A stretch of DNA of 33,508 nucleotides from Erysipelotrichaceae bacterium (GTDB lineage: Bacteria; Bacillota_I; Bacilli_A; Erysipelotrichales; Erysipelotrichaceae), in assembly GCA_003520745.1 (NCBI GenBank), contig DOUE01000017.1, positions 1-33,508 of the forward strand, given 5' to 3'. The notes under the pieces were generated by a model, which had not been told where the DNA came from, searched no databases, and saw nothing but the letters and a program-made list of their open reading frames with translations. This document shows positions 7,192 through 14,593 of the stretch, piece by piece (position 1 is the stretch's first letter; each line of letters begins with the position of its first letter). Position numbers and translations under genes: made by a program.

Positions 7192-7560
7192 TTATTGCGA
7201 TTCTTCGGCATAATCCTCAAAACATCCCTCGAGGTCGTCGAACGATAGTACCATCGTCACTTCCGCTGCACCGGTAAATTCAAGCCTGGCTTTTTGCTGA
7301 TCAAAGGTGACCATAACCCGTTGCTCGTCAATTTCAAGCTCGAAATCCGCGTAATCCATCGATTGAATGTCGCGATGGATCCTTGATAGGACCGCGGCTT
7401 CGAAAAACGAAAATTCTTCAAGACGAACATTCATCTTGTTCTCGGACCGGATCGAAATCGCGATGGCGGAAACACAGAGATGGAATTGGATGCAGAATGT
7501 GAAAAATAGAAGGGTTCGAAGTAGAATGAAACCTTTATTCGAGCAAGCCGAGTACCGCAT
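7192..7560 (-). CDS. comGG: Competence minor pseudopilin ComGG
   Basis: This 122-residue protein is the last gene of the comG operon. The N-terminus NKGFILL followed by a hydrophobic helix (about 10-35) resembles a type IV prepilin, with cleavage expected after Gly10. Position +5, normally Glu, is Arg, as in the tip-type pseudopilins of the GspK/ComGG class, which often lack this Glu. The remainder is soluble with mixed helix and strand. It has a strong GGGGAGGT site inside the end of comGF and overlaps that gene by 26 bases. Assignment rests mainly on position and the N-terminus; sequence similarity in this family is low. Confidence 0.75.
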   Translation of the reverse strand: MRYSACSNKGFILLRTLLFFTFCIQFHLCVSAIAISIRSENKMNVRLEEFSFFEAAVLSRIHRDIQSMDYADFELEIDEQRVMVTFDQQKARLEFTGAAEVTMVLSFDDLEGCFEDYAEESQ

Positions 7561-7930
7561 GGATTACCTCCCCTTCCGTCGTGAACGTGATATGGATGAT
7601 TGTGTCTTGTTCTTCAAAAAAACCCGCTTCGATCTTCTCCAAATAAACGACATAGCCGGGACGCATGATTAAACGATCATCTTCGAATCGAAGCTCATGT
7701 TCTTTATGGTTGAACGTACAGATGATTTTCTGACTTTCAACCTTCTTGACTCGACAGAGCGCCAGTCTTTGGCGAAGCTGATAAATCCCGTTAAGATTTT
7801 GACGTAAATCGATCTGGGATGAAGGCAAACGAAGCGACGATAAAGCGAACACCATCAAATGAAGAAGCATCATGGATAAATTCAAGGCGATGAGAAGTTC
7901 GATCAGGGTAAATCCTCTTCGATGACGCAT
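7535..7930 (-). CDS. comGF: Competence minor pseudopilin ComGF
   Basis: This is a 131-residue pseudopilin. The prepilin motif RRG-FTLIE at residues 4-9 (Glu at +5) leads into a hydrophobic helix; the C-terminal part (LRQNLNGIYQLRQRLAL, then YVVYLEKIEAGFFEEQ) matches the ComGF pattern. A longer frame opens at 7963, but the ATG at 7930 gives the short leader MRHRRG and has AAAAGGA about 11 bases upstream. It overlaps the end of comGE by 28 bases and the start of comGG by 26, in the compact style of comG operons. Confidence 0.85.
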   Translation of the reverse strand: MRHRRGFTLIELLIALNLSMMLLHLMVFALSSLRLPSSQIDLRQNLNGIYQLRQRLALCRVKKVESQKIICTFNHKEHELRFEDDRLIMRPGYVVYLEKIEAGFFEEQDTIIHITFTTEGEVIHAVLGLLE

Positions 7931-8088
7931 GGATAACCACATCCTTTTTCCAGTCGATTCCATGGACTCTTTTCATAATCCATCGATCTTTTTGTACTGT
8001 ATTGAAGTGAACTGAAGACGAATTGAAGCGAAAACATCAAAATCAACAAGGACAGGAGGACTTCGACCAACACGTACCCTTTATTCAT
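7903..8088 (-). CDS. comGE: Competence minor pseudopilin ComGE
   Basis: This short 61-residue protein begins MNKG-YVLVE, a good prepilin site with Glu at +5, and continues as a hydrophobic helix to about residue 27. A longer open frame extends upstream to 8328, but it lies over comGD; the ATG at 8088 matches the expected leader and overlaps the comGD stop by 8 bases. The length is shorter than Bacillus ComGE (about 115 residues), so the C-terminal globular part is reduced, or the protein is truncated. It shares the operon position of comGE. Confidence 0.75.
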   Translation of the reverse strand: MNKGYVLVEVLLSLLILMFSLQFVFSSLQYSTKRSMDYEKSPWNRLEKGCGYPCVIEEDLP

Positions 8089-8401
8089 GAATTCGACCCG
8101 GACCGATTCCGATGACGATCTCTCGTCCGTTATCGAAGACCAACGTTTGCGCGGTATTGACGTTCCCTTTCGCATTAAAGGAAACGTCGTTGAAACATTC
8201 GATCCTCGGATCCAAGCGGAACCGTGTCGGTTCCCTAAGGAAAAGCGCCGTTGTCTGAGCGTGGATGATTCCGTTTTGCGTTTCTTGATATAAAAACGAT
8301 TGTACCGGTTTCGCGACGCCGCTGCCAAGAACGGATAGCAGAAGTAAAACCAGCATCATTTCAATCAAGGTAAACCCTTTACCGGATCGCGGCTTGTCCA
8401 T
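8081..8401 (-). CDS. comGD: Competence pseudopilin ComGD
   Basis: This is a 106-residue prepilin with motif GKG-FTLIE and a hydrophobic helix, a minor pseudopilin of the DNA-uptake pilus. In-frame ATGs exist at 8446, 8422, 8419 and 8401; I chose 8401 because it gives the short basic leader MDKPRSGKG, but no clear ribosome binding site distinguishes them, so translation may be coupled to comGC, which it overlaps. Its 3' end overlaps comGE by 8 bases. Confidence 0.8.
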   Translation of the reverse strand: MDKPRSGKGFTLIEMMLVLLLLSVLGSGVAKPVQSFLYQETQNGIIHAQTTALFLREPTRFRLDPRIECFNDVSFNAKGNVNTAQTLVFDNGREIVIGIGPGRIHE

Positions 8402-8672
8402 CGTCGACCACGATTTCATCATGATTCTGGCAAAAACGTTGTTCATCCGTCAATAGGCCTTCATCCACCAAATCATGGATCGAATCCGGTCCGTCGCCAT
8501 TAGCGATGGTGTACTCGAGAATCGCGGTGTCCACGATTTTTTTCTGGGCGTCGCACCCTTTGTTTTGTACGATGGAAAGAACTTGCTGGATGTTCGGTAC
8601 GGTCAAGATCAACAATACGCTTAAAACGGCGATCACCAAAATCATTTCCAACATCGTAAATCCTTTTTTCAT
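8379..8672 (-). CDS. comGC: Competence major pseudopilin ComGC
   Basis: This 97-residue protein is the major subunit of the competence pseudopilus. The N-terminus MKKG-FTMLE is a textbook prepilin peptidase site with Glu at +5; the helix continues to about residue 25. Two cysteines (about 40 and 81) could form the intramolecular disulfide known for ComGC. The GGGAGGAATC site lies just past the comGB stop. Prepilin peptidase ComC is not in the window. Confidence 0.93.
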   Translation of the reverse strand: MKKGFTMLEMILVIAVLSVLLILTVPNIQQVLSIVQNKGCDAQKKIVDTAILEYTIANGDGPDSIHDLVDEGLLTDEQRFCQNHDEIVVDDGQAAIR

Positions 8673-8681
8673 GATTCCTCC

Positions 8682-9653
8682 CTAATTCATCCCCTGTAGC
8701 ATCTGCAGGGGAAACATGATTTCACGATAGATCGATAAAACAAGCAAGACAATCGTAAAATATGCGAACAGCGTTATGAAATATGCCGATTTCCCAATGA
8801 CGAATTCCATCCTCTTTTGAGCGATCAAAGCGTAGTGCGTAAGCTTTTGCGCGAAATCAGGATGTGATTCGATCTTCAGGATGCGAGATAGGAAGGGATC
8901 AAGATCCTCGATTGAACGATCTAGCTGGCCGCCCCTTTCAAGTTCAGCCTGCATTTGCATCGCAATGTTCACCAAAACGGCCTGATGCTTTACATCGGTA
9001 AGAAAACCGATGATTTCACGCGTTGATCGGCCATGGCTATGAAGTTCACCATAAAGAAGCGAGAAGCGACGCGAAATCTTGATCACCCACGCATTGTTCG
9101 ATGATTTCCCATGGAACCATCGATACATCGCGACCTGCTTGTAACGGAGTCGATAGAGAACCCCCCCGAACGCAATGAAGAGGGTGATAGAAAACAAACC
9201 GAAGATGGATTGAAGAAGGATGTTGGACACGCCAAGTCCCATCCCCAAGGATGCCCGCGTAGTTTCAATCGTTGGACGGATCGCGAAAAGAAACATGAAC
9301 GTAACGGAATATGCCGTCAAAACCAGAAAGACGGGGTAAGCCAACTTTTTCGCATAACATTTCTTATCATGGTCTTCTTGTAATCGAAGCTGTAATCCGA
9401 TACGTAGCGATGCGCCAAACCCGATGACCGCTTCGAGTTGTTCGAAGATGGCAAAGAAACGGTTCCCTAGATATCGTCGCACGATATGTCGATCATTCAA
9501 CTTTAGATTAAGGATCGACTCCAGTTCTTCCGTCGAACTGCCGCTTTCCAGCAATTCAAGCATGAAACCGGCTTCTTCCGTCCTGACGCTCCCCTTCTTA
9601 AAGAGCGTGGTCGCCGTTTTCGAAAAGATCGAAACGTACTTTTCTTTTTCCAT
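8682..9653 (-). CDS. comGB: Competence pilus platform protein ComGB
   Basis: This polytopic inner-membrane platform protein has about 323 residues, of the GspF/PilC family. It has the family's two repeats of soluble helices and membrane segments: hydrophobic stretches at about 110-130, 150-175 and 295-315, with the EAGFMLELLESG and GGQLDRSIEDLDPF regions typical of T2SF domains. Frames open as far as 9701; the ATG at 9653 has GGGGGT about 9 bases upstream and is preferred. It overlaps the 3' end of comGA by 56 bases. It anchors the pilus base and couples to the ComGA ATPase. Confidence 0.9.
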   Translation of the reverse strand: MEKEKYVSIFSKTATTLFKKGSVRTEEAGFMLELLESGSSTEELESILNLKLNDRHIVRRYLGNRFFAIFEQLEAVIGFGASLRIGLQLRLQEDHDKKCYAKKLAYPVFLVLTAYSVTFMFLFAIRPTIETTRASLGMGLGVSNILLQSIFGLFSITLFIAFGGVLYRLRYKQVAMYRWFHGKSSNNAWVIKISRRFSLLYGELHSHGRSTREIIGFLTDVKHQAVLVNIAMQMQAELERGGQLDRSIEDLDPFLSRILKIESHPDFAQKLTHYALIAQKRMEFVIGKSAYFITLFAYFTIVLLVLSIYREIMFPLQMLQGMN

Positions 9654-10458
9654 CTTCATCGACCCCCATCGTTTGATAGACGATGCCGACCAGCGCTTCA
9701 TTCAACTCGGTTGGATCCACGCCGAAATTCTTCATGCGCGTAATCGTTTTCCGCAGGGAATTGGCATGGATCGTCGAAATCACCAGATGACCGCTTAACG
9801 CGATCCTCAACACGGCTTTCGCTTCTTTTTCATCGCGGATTTCTCCGATCACGATGATGTTCGGATCATGTCGCAGCACTTGCTTTATCGCTTCCTCGAA
9901 TCCGAACTTTTTCTGATGGTTGATCTGAAACTGCACCAACCCTTCGATCCGTTTTTCGATCGGGTCTTCGATCGTAACGATCTTTTGGGGCAATAACCAG
10001 TGAAGGCACTGATATAGCGTTGTCGTTTTTCCGCTACCGGTCGATCCGGAAATCAAGAGTAGCCCTTGTTCAAAACCAAGCAGTCGCATCATCGTCGCTT
10101 TCTGCCGATCGTTCTCAAACAACCCATCGAATTTCAACGGGGTATAGGGGGTTAATATACGAATGACGATGTTCTCCGTATTCCCTGATCTGACATGGGC
10201 GACCCGTAACTCATAGGCATGTTTCAGAAACACATAGTCCAGATGACCGGTTTGAGGACGATGGCTATCCAAGAGATCGAGATCCGCCTTATAGGTTAGA
10301 AAACGGATCAACTGAGGATTCAACGTCTTGCGGTATTTGCGCATTCCGTCAGCAACCCTGATCTCACCGATCACGATTTCATTGACGCGTGTCAAATGGA
10401 TATCGCTTGCTTCGTTCTTAACCGCAAACCGGAATAATCCTGCGAATTCTTCTTCCAT
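9598..10458 (-). CDS. comGA: Competence pilus assembly ATPase ComGA
   Basis: This 286-residue protein is a GspE/PilB-type secretion ATPase that powers pseudopilus assembly for DNA uptake. The N-terminal domain contains ASDIHL (17-22); Walker A GSTGSGKTT is at 138-146; the Asp box IEDPIE, Walker B region IIVIGEIRDEKEA and the His box SGHLVISTIHANS follow in order. It lacks the CxxC zinc module found in many PilB proteins, as expected for ComGA, and is slightly shorter than Bacillus ComGA. A GAGGTGTCGAC site precedes the ATG. The gene opens the comG operon, right after the MBL gene's terminator. Confidence 0.93.
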   Translation of the reverse strand: MEEEFAGLFRFAVKNEASDIHLTRVNEIVIGEIRVADGMRKYRKTLNPQLIRFLTYKADLDLLDSHRPQTGHLDYVFLKHAYELRVAHVRSGNTENIVIRILTPYTPLKFDGLFENDRQKATMMRLLGFEQGLLLISGSTGSGKTTTLYQCLHWLLPQKIVTIEDPIEKRIEGLVQFQINHQKKFGFEEAIKQVLRHDPNIIVIGEIRDEKEAKAVLRIALSGHLVISTIHANSLRKTITRMKNFGVDPTELNEALVGIVYQTMGVDEDGKRKVRFDLFENGDHAL

Positions 10459-10502
10459 GTCGACACCTCATTCCCTTATAGAAACGATGGAGTCAATCCC
10501 CT

Positions 10503-10525
10503 AAAATAAAAACCCCTTTCGGGGT
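10503..10525 (-). terminator. Rho-independent terminator after the MBL-fold hydrolase gene
   Basis: The minus strand reads ACCCC-GAAA-GGGGT followed by TTTTATTTT, starting directly at the stop codon. It separates the hydrolase from comGA, whose promoter must lie in the remaining 45 bases or so; I see only a weak TATAAG there. Confidence 0.85.
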
Positions 10526-11128
10526 CTAGAACTTAAGGAACGGATTGGTTTTCAGCTCGGATTCGATGGTCGTCGATTCGCCATGTCCGGGATGGACACT
10601 CAGTTTTTTATCCAACGTTTTCACGATACGCAGCGTGTTCTTCATTTCACGGTCGCTTCCACCGGCCAAGTCGGTTCGACCGACGCTGTTTTTGAAGAGT
10701 ACGTCGCCGGTAAACAGGTCATTACGGATGCCGATCAGGACGGACCCTTTGGTATGCCCGGGCGCATGCAGGATATGCAGCTCGGTCGAAGCGATCCGCA
10801 GCACGCCTTCCGTGAAAAACGACAGTTTCGATTTTACCGTGACATTGCGGGTCTGCGAATAGTTCAGTTCGCTGTCCTTCAACAGTTCTTCATCCTCTTC
10901 ATGCAGATACACGGGACATTTATATTCTTTCGCCAATTCGTCGACGGCGCCGATATGGTCGAAATGCCCGTGCGTCAAAAGGATCGCGGCAACGCGCTCG
11001 TCTTGGCTTAAATAGGTTTTGATGCGTTCGGGACGTGCTCCGGGGTCGATGATGAAGACATCGCCGTCATTTTTGACGATGTAACAATTCGCCTGGTGCA
11101 GTCCGACCGGGATGCGATGGATTTCCAT
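10526..11128 (-). CDS. MBL-fold metallo-hydrolase, YqgX/glyoxalase II-like
   Basis: This is a 200-residue metallo-beta-lactamase-fold hydrolase. The zinc motif THGHFDHIG carries His53, His55, Asp57 and His58; HAPGHTKGS, FTGDVLF and HPGHGEST supply the remaining metal ligands in order. This arrangement fits the glyoxalase II-like YqgX group; Bacillus yqgX lies next to comGA, as this gene does, which supports orthology. The exact substrate is unknown. A GTG nine bases upstream (11137) is in frame, but AGGTG spaced six bases from the ATG at 11128 favours that start. Confidence 0.88.
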   Translation of the reverse strand: MEIHRIPVGLHQANCYIVKNDGDVFIIDPGARPERIKTYLSQDERVAAILLTHGHFDHIGAVDELAKEYKCPVYLHEEDEELLKDSELNYSQTRNVTVKSKLSFFTEGVLRIASTELHILHAPGHTKGSVLIGIRNDLFTGDVLFKNSVGRTDLAGGSDREMKNTLRIVKTLDKKLSVHPGHGESTTIESELKTNPFLKF

Positions 11129-11141
11129 TGTGTTCACCTAA

Positions 11142-11160
11142 CAAAAAAGCCGGTACGGCT
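11142..11160 (-). terminator. Rho-independent terminator after rpmG
   Basis: AGCCG-TAC-CGGCT with a following T-run (minus strand), three bases past the rpmG stop. The A-rich side is symmetric, so it could act weakly in both directions. The MBL gene starts just beyond it. Confidence 0.85.
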
Positions 11161-11163
11161 TTT

Positions 11164-11313
11164 TTATTTCTTTTCTTTGTGTGCAGTCTTTTTATTACAA
11201 CGCGGGCAATATTTGTTGACCTGCATACGGTCGGGATGTTTTTTCTTGTTGCGAGTATTAATGTAGTTTTCTTCGCCACATTCGGAACATTTTAACGTGA
11301 TGTTTTCTCTCAT
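11164..11313 (-). CDS. rpmG: Ribosomal protein bL33
   Basis: A 49-residue bL33 of the zinc-binding type: MRENITLKCSEC opens it, NYINTRNKK and HPDRMQVNKYCPRC follow. The two CxxC pairs, Cys9/Cys12 and Cys37/Cys40, form the zinc ribbon; zinc-free paralogs that replace these cysteines under zinc limitation exist in other species. The GAGGAGGTATC ribosome binding site is strong. It stands as a single-gene unit with its own promoter and terminator. Confidence 0.97.
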   Translation of the reverse strand: MRENITLKCSECGEENYINTRNKKKHPDRMQVNKYCPRCNKKTAHKEKK

Positions 11314-11340
11314 TTTGATACCTCCTCGTCGTGCGTGTAA

Positions 11341-11369
11341 AGTATAACATACGCCTAAAAATTATACCA
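11341..11369 (-). promoter_or_regulatory. Two candidate extended -10 promoters of rpmG
   Basis: The minus strand has TGGTATAAT (-10 at 11361-11366) and, 20 bases further on, TGTTATACT (-10 at 11341-11346), both with the extended TG. Neither has a clear -35. They lie in the gap between the PBP2 stop and rpmG. Confidence 0.55.
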
Positions 11370-11373
11370 CAAT

Positions 11374-13434
11374 TTATTTAAAATAGGCAGTAAAAATATT
11401 GGCCGTGATCTCTTGGCAGATGTTCGACTGACTTTCTTCGTTCCACGCGTTGGGAACGCTGCAGGCGATCGCGATTTCAGGCTTCTCATACGGGGCGTAG
11501 GCGACCAGGTTCGAGTTGGGGGATGAGACATATTCCCCCTGCGGTGTCGTCAGGAAATTCTGGGCGGTCCCGGTTTTCGCGGCGATCGAAATCCCCGTCC
11601 CTTTCAGGAAACCGCGGCATAACCCGTCGGTGACGCAAAGTCGGAACCCTTGCTGGATCCGCTTTAGCGCCGCTTTGTTTTCAAGTACGTTCAGGACGGT
11701 GACGTCGTTCTGATACGTGACGATGTCGGTGTTCGCAAGCGTCGCATGGGTGACGATGCGCGGTTGGACGCGGATGCCGTTGTTGGCGATGGTCGAAACG
11801 TACTGGGCGAGTTGGATGGTCGTATAGGTGTCGTACTGTCCGATGGCGAAATCCAGAAGATGTCCGCCCATGGTGGACGTCCCGATGTAGCCGACCGCTT
11901 CGTTGGCGGCATCGATCCCCGTCAACAAGCCCAGACCGAACTGGTTATAGTAGTAGCGCATCGTATCGAACGCGGACACGTCGATGTTCAACGGACCGTT
12001 GTAGACATAGTCCGCGCCGCCCAGGCGCATGGCGATGTTGAACATATAGACATTGGAGGACATCGACAAGGCCTGCAGGTCGTTGACGTTGCCCAGGTTT
12101 TTCCACGAGGCTTTCGCCGGCGTATCCTTGATTTTGATCGGAGTGTCGAAGATGACTTCCCCGGGTCGGATGACGTTTTCACTCAGCCCCATGTAGACGG
12201 TCGCGCCTTTGACGATGGACCCCGGAACCACCGCGTCGGTATAGACGGATACCGGGTCGTTATATAGGGTCCCTGTCGAAGTGCGTTTCATGCCGGCCAG
12301 CGATAACACATCCCCGCTGTCGGGCTTCATGACGGTCACATAGATCGCATCCATGTATTTACGGTAAGGGTTGTTCGCTTCGCGCGTCATGATTTTAAAG
12401 ATGATTTCTTCGACCTGTTTCTGGAGTTCGACGTCGATCGAAGTGATCAGATCCTGTCCTTTGGATCCCGCCTCGATTTCGATCAACTTCCCGAAACCCG
12501 TCTCTTCGTCGTATTCGATGTCGTAGACGGCGCGATTCCCCTTTAGTAGATCCTCGTATTGCAGTTCAAGCCCGCTTCGTCCGATGACGTCGTTGCGGGC
12601 GTAATCCATCGCCAGGTAATAGAGAAGCTTCTCGGCCGGCAACCCTTGTTTCGGGGTGGAGATCGTCCCGATCAGCGATCCCAGAAGATCGCCGTAGGGA
12701 TAGACCCGTCCCCAGTTGATCGCGATGTCGAAGCCGGGGAATTGGTCGCTGTGTTCGACCAGATAGGCCGCTTCGTTGAGCGTGACATCGTTCTTGATGA
12801 TCTTGACGTTCCCGCTGGGCGGGGTGTCGATGGCGGATTTGACGATGAAGGCTTCCTGGGTGTTTTGGTCCAGGATCGCCAAGTCTTCGGCCGTGATCCG
12901 CTCCAGTTTCAAAAGGTAGATGTCGTTGTCGCTCAGTTTCCCGTCATAATAGTCGTCCCAGTCTTCCTGTGTGATTTTCGCTTTCGCCTGATCGGGATAC
13001 AACGTGATGAACAAATCCTTCAGATCACGCGTTTTAAGCCCGCTGGCGTCGATTTCGAACTGCTCCACGAATTGATATGCCAGTTCCCATTCCTGCGAAC
13101 TGGTGACGCCGTACGGTCTAAGATAGGTGATGGCCAGACGTTCACGGTTGGCGACCAGGACGTTTCCGTCGCGATCGAGGATCTCCCCGCGTGGCGTGGT
13201 GAACGTCTGATATTTCTTGGTGTATTGCTCAAGTTTTTCTTGGTATTCGTCTTGTGAAAGGATCTGCACCTGATAGAGCCGTACCCAGACGACGCTGAAA
13301 AGCAGACAGATGACGACCATGAAAATCTGCAGGCGCGAAGTGACGGTGCGTGAAAGGTCCAAGGCCTGACGCATGACGTCGCTACTGCCTTGCCATTTGA
13401 TTTTAGATGTAGAAGGTTTGAATAGTTTCCGCAT
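11374..13434 (-). CDS. Class B penicillin-binding protein (PBP2-type transpeptidase)
   Basis: This 686-residue bitopic membrane protein cross-links peptidoglycan. It has a short basic cytoplasmic tail, a membrane helix at about 37-54, the dimerisation-domain signature RGEILDRDG (81-89), and the transpeptidase motifs SIVK (406-409), SSN (459-461) and KTG (620-622). All catalytic motifs are intact, so it should be active. It could be of the elongation (MrdA/PBP2) or division (FtsI) class; no neighbouring mreCD, rodA or ftsW is present to decide. Its presence argues for a walled cell. An AAGGAGAACGTC site precedes the ATG, and TATAAT lies exactly 17 bases upstream. Confidence 0.93.
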   Translation of the reverse strand: MRKLFKPSTSKIKWQGSSDVMRQALDLSRTVTSRLQIFMVVICLLFSVVWVRLYQVQILSQDEYQEKLEQYTKKYQTFTTPRGEILDRDGNVLVANRERLAITYLRPYGVTSSQEWELAYQFVEQFEIDASGLKTRDLKDLFITLYPDQAKAKITQEDWDDYYDGKLSDNDIYLLKLERITAEDLAILDQNTQEAFIVKSAIDTPPSGNVKIIKNDVTLNEAAYLVEHSDQFPGFDIAINWGRVYPYGDLLGSLIGTISTPKQGLPAEKLLYYLAMDYARNDVIGRSGLELQYEDLLKGNRAVYDIEYDEETGFGKLIEIEAGSKGQDLITSIDVELQKQVEEIIFKIMTREANNPYRKYMDAIYVTVMKPDSGDVLSLAGMKRTSTGTLYNDPVSVYTDAVVPGSIVKGATVYMGLSENVIRPGEVIFDTPIKIKDTPAKASWKNLGNVNDLQALSMSSNVYMFNIAMRLGGADYVYNGPLNIDVSAFDTMRYYYNQFGLGLLTGIDAANEAVGYIGTSTMGGHLLDFAIGQYDTYTTIQLAQYVSTIANNGIRVQPRIVTHATLANTDIVTYQNDVTVLNVLENKAALKRIQQGFRLCVTDGLCRGFLKGTGISIAAKTGTAQNFLTTPQGEYVSSPNSNLVAYAPYEKPEIAIACSVPNAWNEESQSNICQEITANIFTAYFK

Positions 13435-13451
13435 GACGTTCTCCTTGGGAT

Positions 13452-13457
13452 ATTATA
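13452..13457 (-). promoter_or_regulatory. -10 element of the PBP2 gene, short leader
   Basis: Minus-strand TATAAT, with 17 bases between it and the PBP2 ATG. A start 7 bases downstream would give an 11-base leader beginning with AGGAG. The -35 region is weak. Confidence 0.5.
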
Positions 13458-13484
13458 ATGCATTTCATCCGATTTGGGTATCTA

Positions 13485-13493
13485 TGGTATAAT
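13485..13493 (+). promoter_or_regulatory. Extended -10 promoter of ispG
   Basis: TGGTATAAT at 13485-13493 is a full extended -10, 19 bases before the ispG ATG. There is no convincing -35. It is back-to-back with the PBP2 -10 across about 30 bases. Confidence 0.65.
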
Positions 13494-13512
13494 CGTCTCG
13501 AGGTGAGCCAAG

Positions 13513-14580
13513 ATGCAACGTACCCAAACCCGCCCGGTCATGATCAAAAACCTTCAGATCGGCGGACAAAACAAAGTCTCGATCCAATCGATGACCAATA
13601 CCAAAACCAAGGATGTGGAAGCTACCGTCCGACAGATACGATCGCTTGAAAGCGCAGGCTGCGAAATCGTCCGTCTGGCGGTTTTCGATGAGGAAGACGC
13701 CTACGCGATCAAGGAAATCGTCAAGGAAGTCGGCGTACCGTTGGTCGCCGACATCCATTTCAACCATCGTCTGGCACTGATCGCCGTCGAAGCCGGCATC
13801 CATAAGATCCGCCTGAACCCCGGCAACATCGGAAGCGAAGAAAACGTGAAAGCCGTCGCCGAAGCCTGTAAAGCGAAGCACATCCCCATCCGGATCGGTA
13901 TCAATTCAGGATCGCTCGAAAAGGAAGTGTTGGCGAAATATGGAAAACCGACCGCCCTCGCGATGATCGAAAGTGCGCGAAAACATGTCGATCTGCTCAC
14001 CAAATACGATTTCCACGACATCGTCCTCTCCTTCAAGTCTTCGGACGTCCCCTTGACGATCGAAGCCTACCGGCTCGCCGCCGAAACCTTCCCCTACCCG
14101 CTTCATCTGGGCGTGACGGAAGCCGGCACGATGTTGTCCAGCGCGATCAAATCCTCCGCCGCCTTGGGCGCCTTATTGATGGACGGCATCGGGGATACGC
14201 TGCGCATCTCGGTCAGCGACGATCCCGTCGAAGAAATGAAAATCGCGAAACAATTGTTGAAGAGTTTCGGTCTCTATGATAAAACCGCCAATCTGATCGC
14301 CTGTCCGACCTGCGGTCGGATCCAATACGACATGCTTCCGATCGTAAAGGAAGTCGAAGCCTATCTGAATACGATCAATTCGGATGTCACGGTCGCCGTC
14401 ATGGGCTGCGCCGTCAACGGTCCCCAGGAAGCCAAGCGCGCCGACATCGGGGTCGCGGGCGGGGTGAAGGAAGCCCTGCTTTTCCGCAAAGGCGTTTATG
14501 TCCGTTCCGTCCCGCAAGAAGAGATCGTCAATGAGTTGAAGAAAGAAGTCGAAGCATTCATCAAAGCGGGAGGTCACTGA
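13513..14580 (+). CDS. ispG: 4-hydroxy-3-methylbut-2-en-1-yl diphosphate synthase
   Basis: This 355-residue enzyme (GcpE) converts MEcPP to HMBPP in the MEP isoprenoid pathway with a [4Fe-4S] cluster. The TIM-barrel N-domain starts with TRPVMIKNLQIGG and ADIHFNHRLA; Cys264 and Cys267 (CPTCGR), Cys299 (MGCAVNGPQEA) and Glu306 are the cluster ligands. The two-domain length is normal for bacteria. GAGGTGAGCCAAG precedes the ATG. Its last 7 bases overlap the end of the convergent helicase gene, and its stop codon lies inside its terminator hairpin. ispH, the next enzyme, is 1.4 kb away on the same strand. Confidence 0.97.
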   Translation: MQRTQTRPVMIKNLQIGGQNKVSIQSMTNTKTKDVEATVRQIRSLESAGCEIVRLAVFDEEDAYAIKEIVKEVGVPLVADIHFNHRLALIAVEAGIHKIRLNPGNIGSEENVKAVAEACKAKHIPIRIGINSGSLEKEVLAKYGKPTALAMIESARKHVDLLTKYDFHDIVLSFKSSDVPLTIEAYRLAAETFPYPLHLGVTEAGTMLSSAIKSSAALGALLMDGIGDTLRISVSDDPVEEMKIAKQLLKSFGLYDKTANLIACPTCGRIQYDMLPIVKEVEAYLNTINSDVTVAVMGCAVNGPQEAKRADIGVAGGVKEALLFRKGVYVRSVPQEEIVNELKKEVEAFIKAGGH

Positions 14581-14593
14581 CCCCCCGCTTTTT
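14564..14593 (+). terminator. Terminator of ispG, spanning the stop codon
   Basis: The AGCGGG (14565-14570) and CCCGCT (14584-14589) arms enclose an inner GGTC/GACC pair and are followed by five T residues. The TGA of ispG is in the loop, and the helicase stop is in the same hairpin on the other strand. Confidence 0.8.

Noticed and set aside
10459..10502. ComK box or sigma-H-type competence promoter before comGA
   Set aside because: No AAAA-N5-TTTT pair and no cin-box-like element; only a weak TATAAG is seen.
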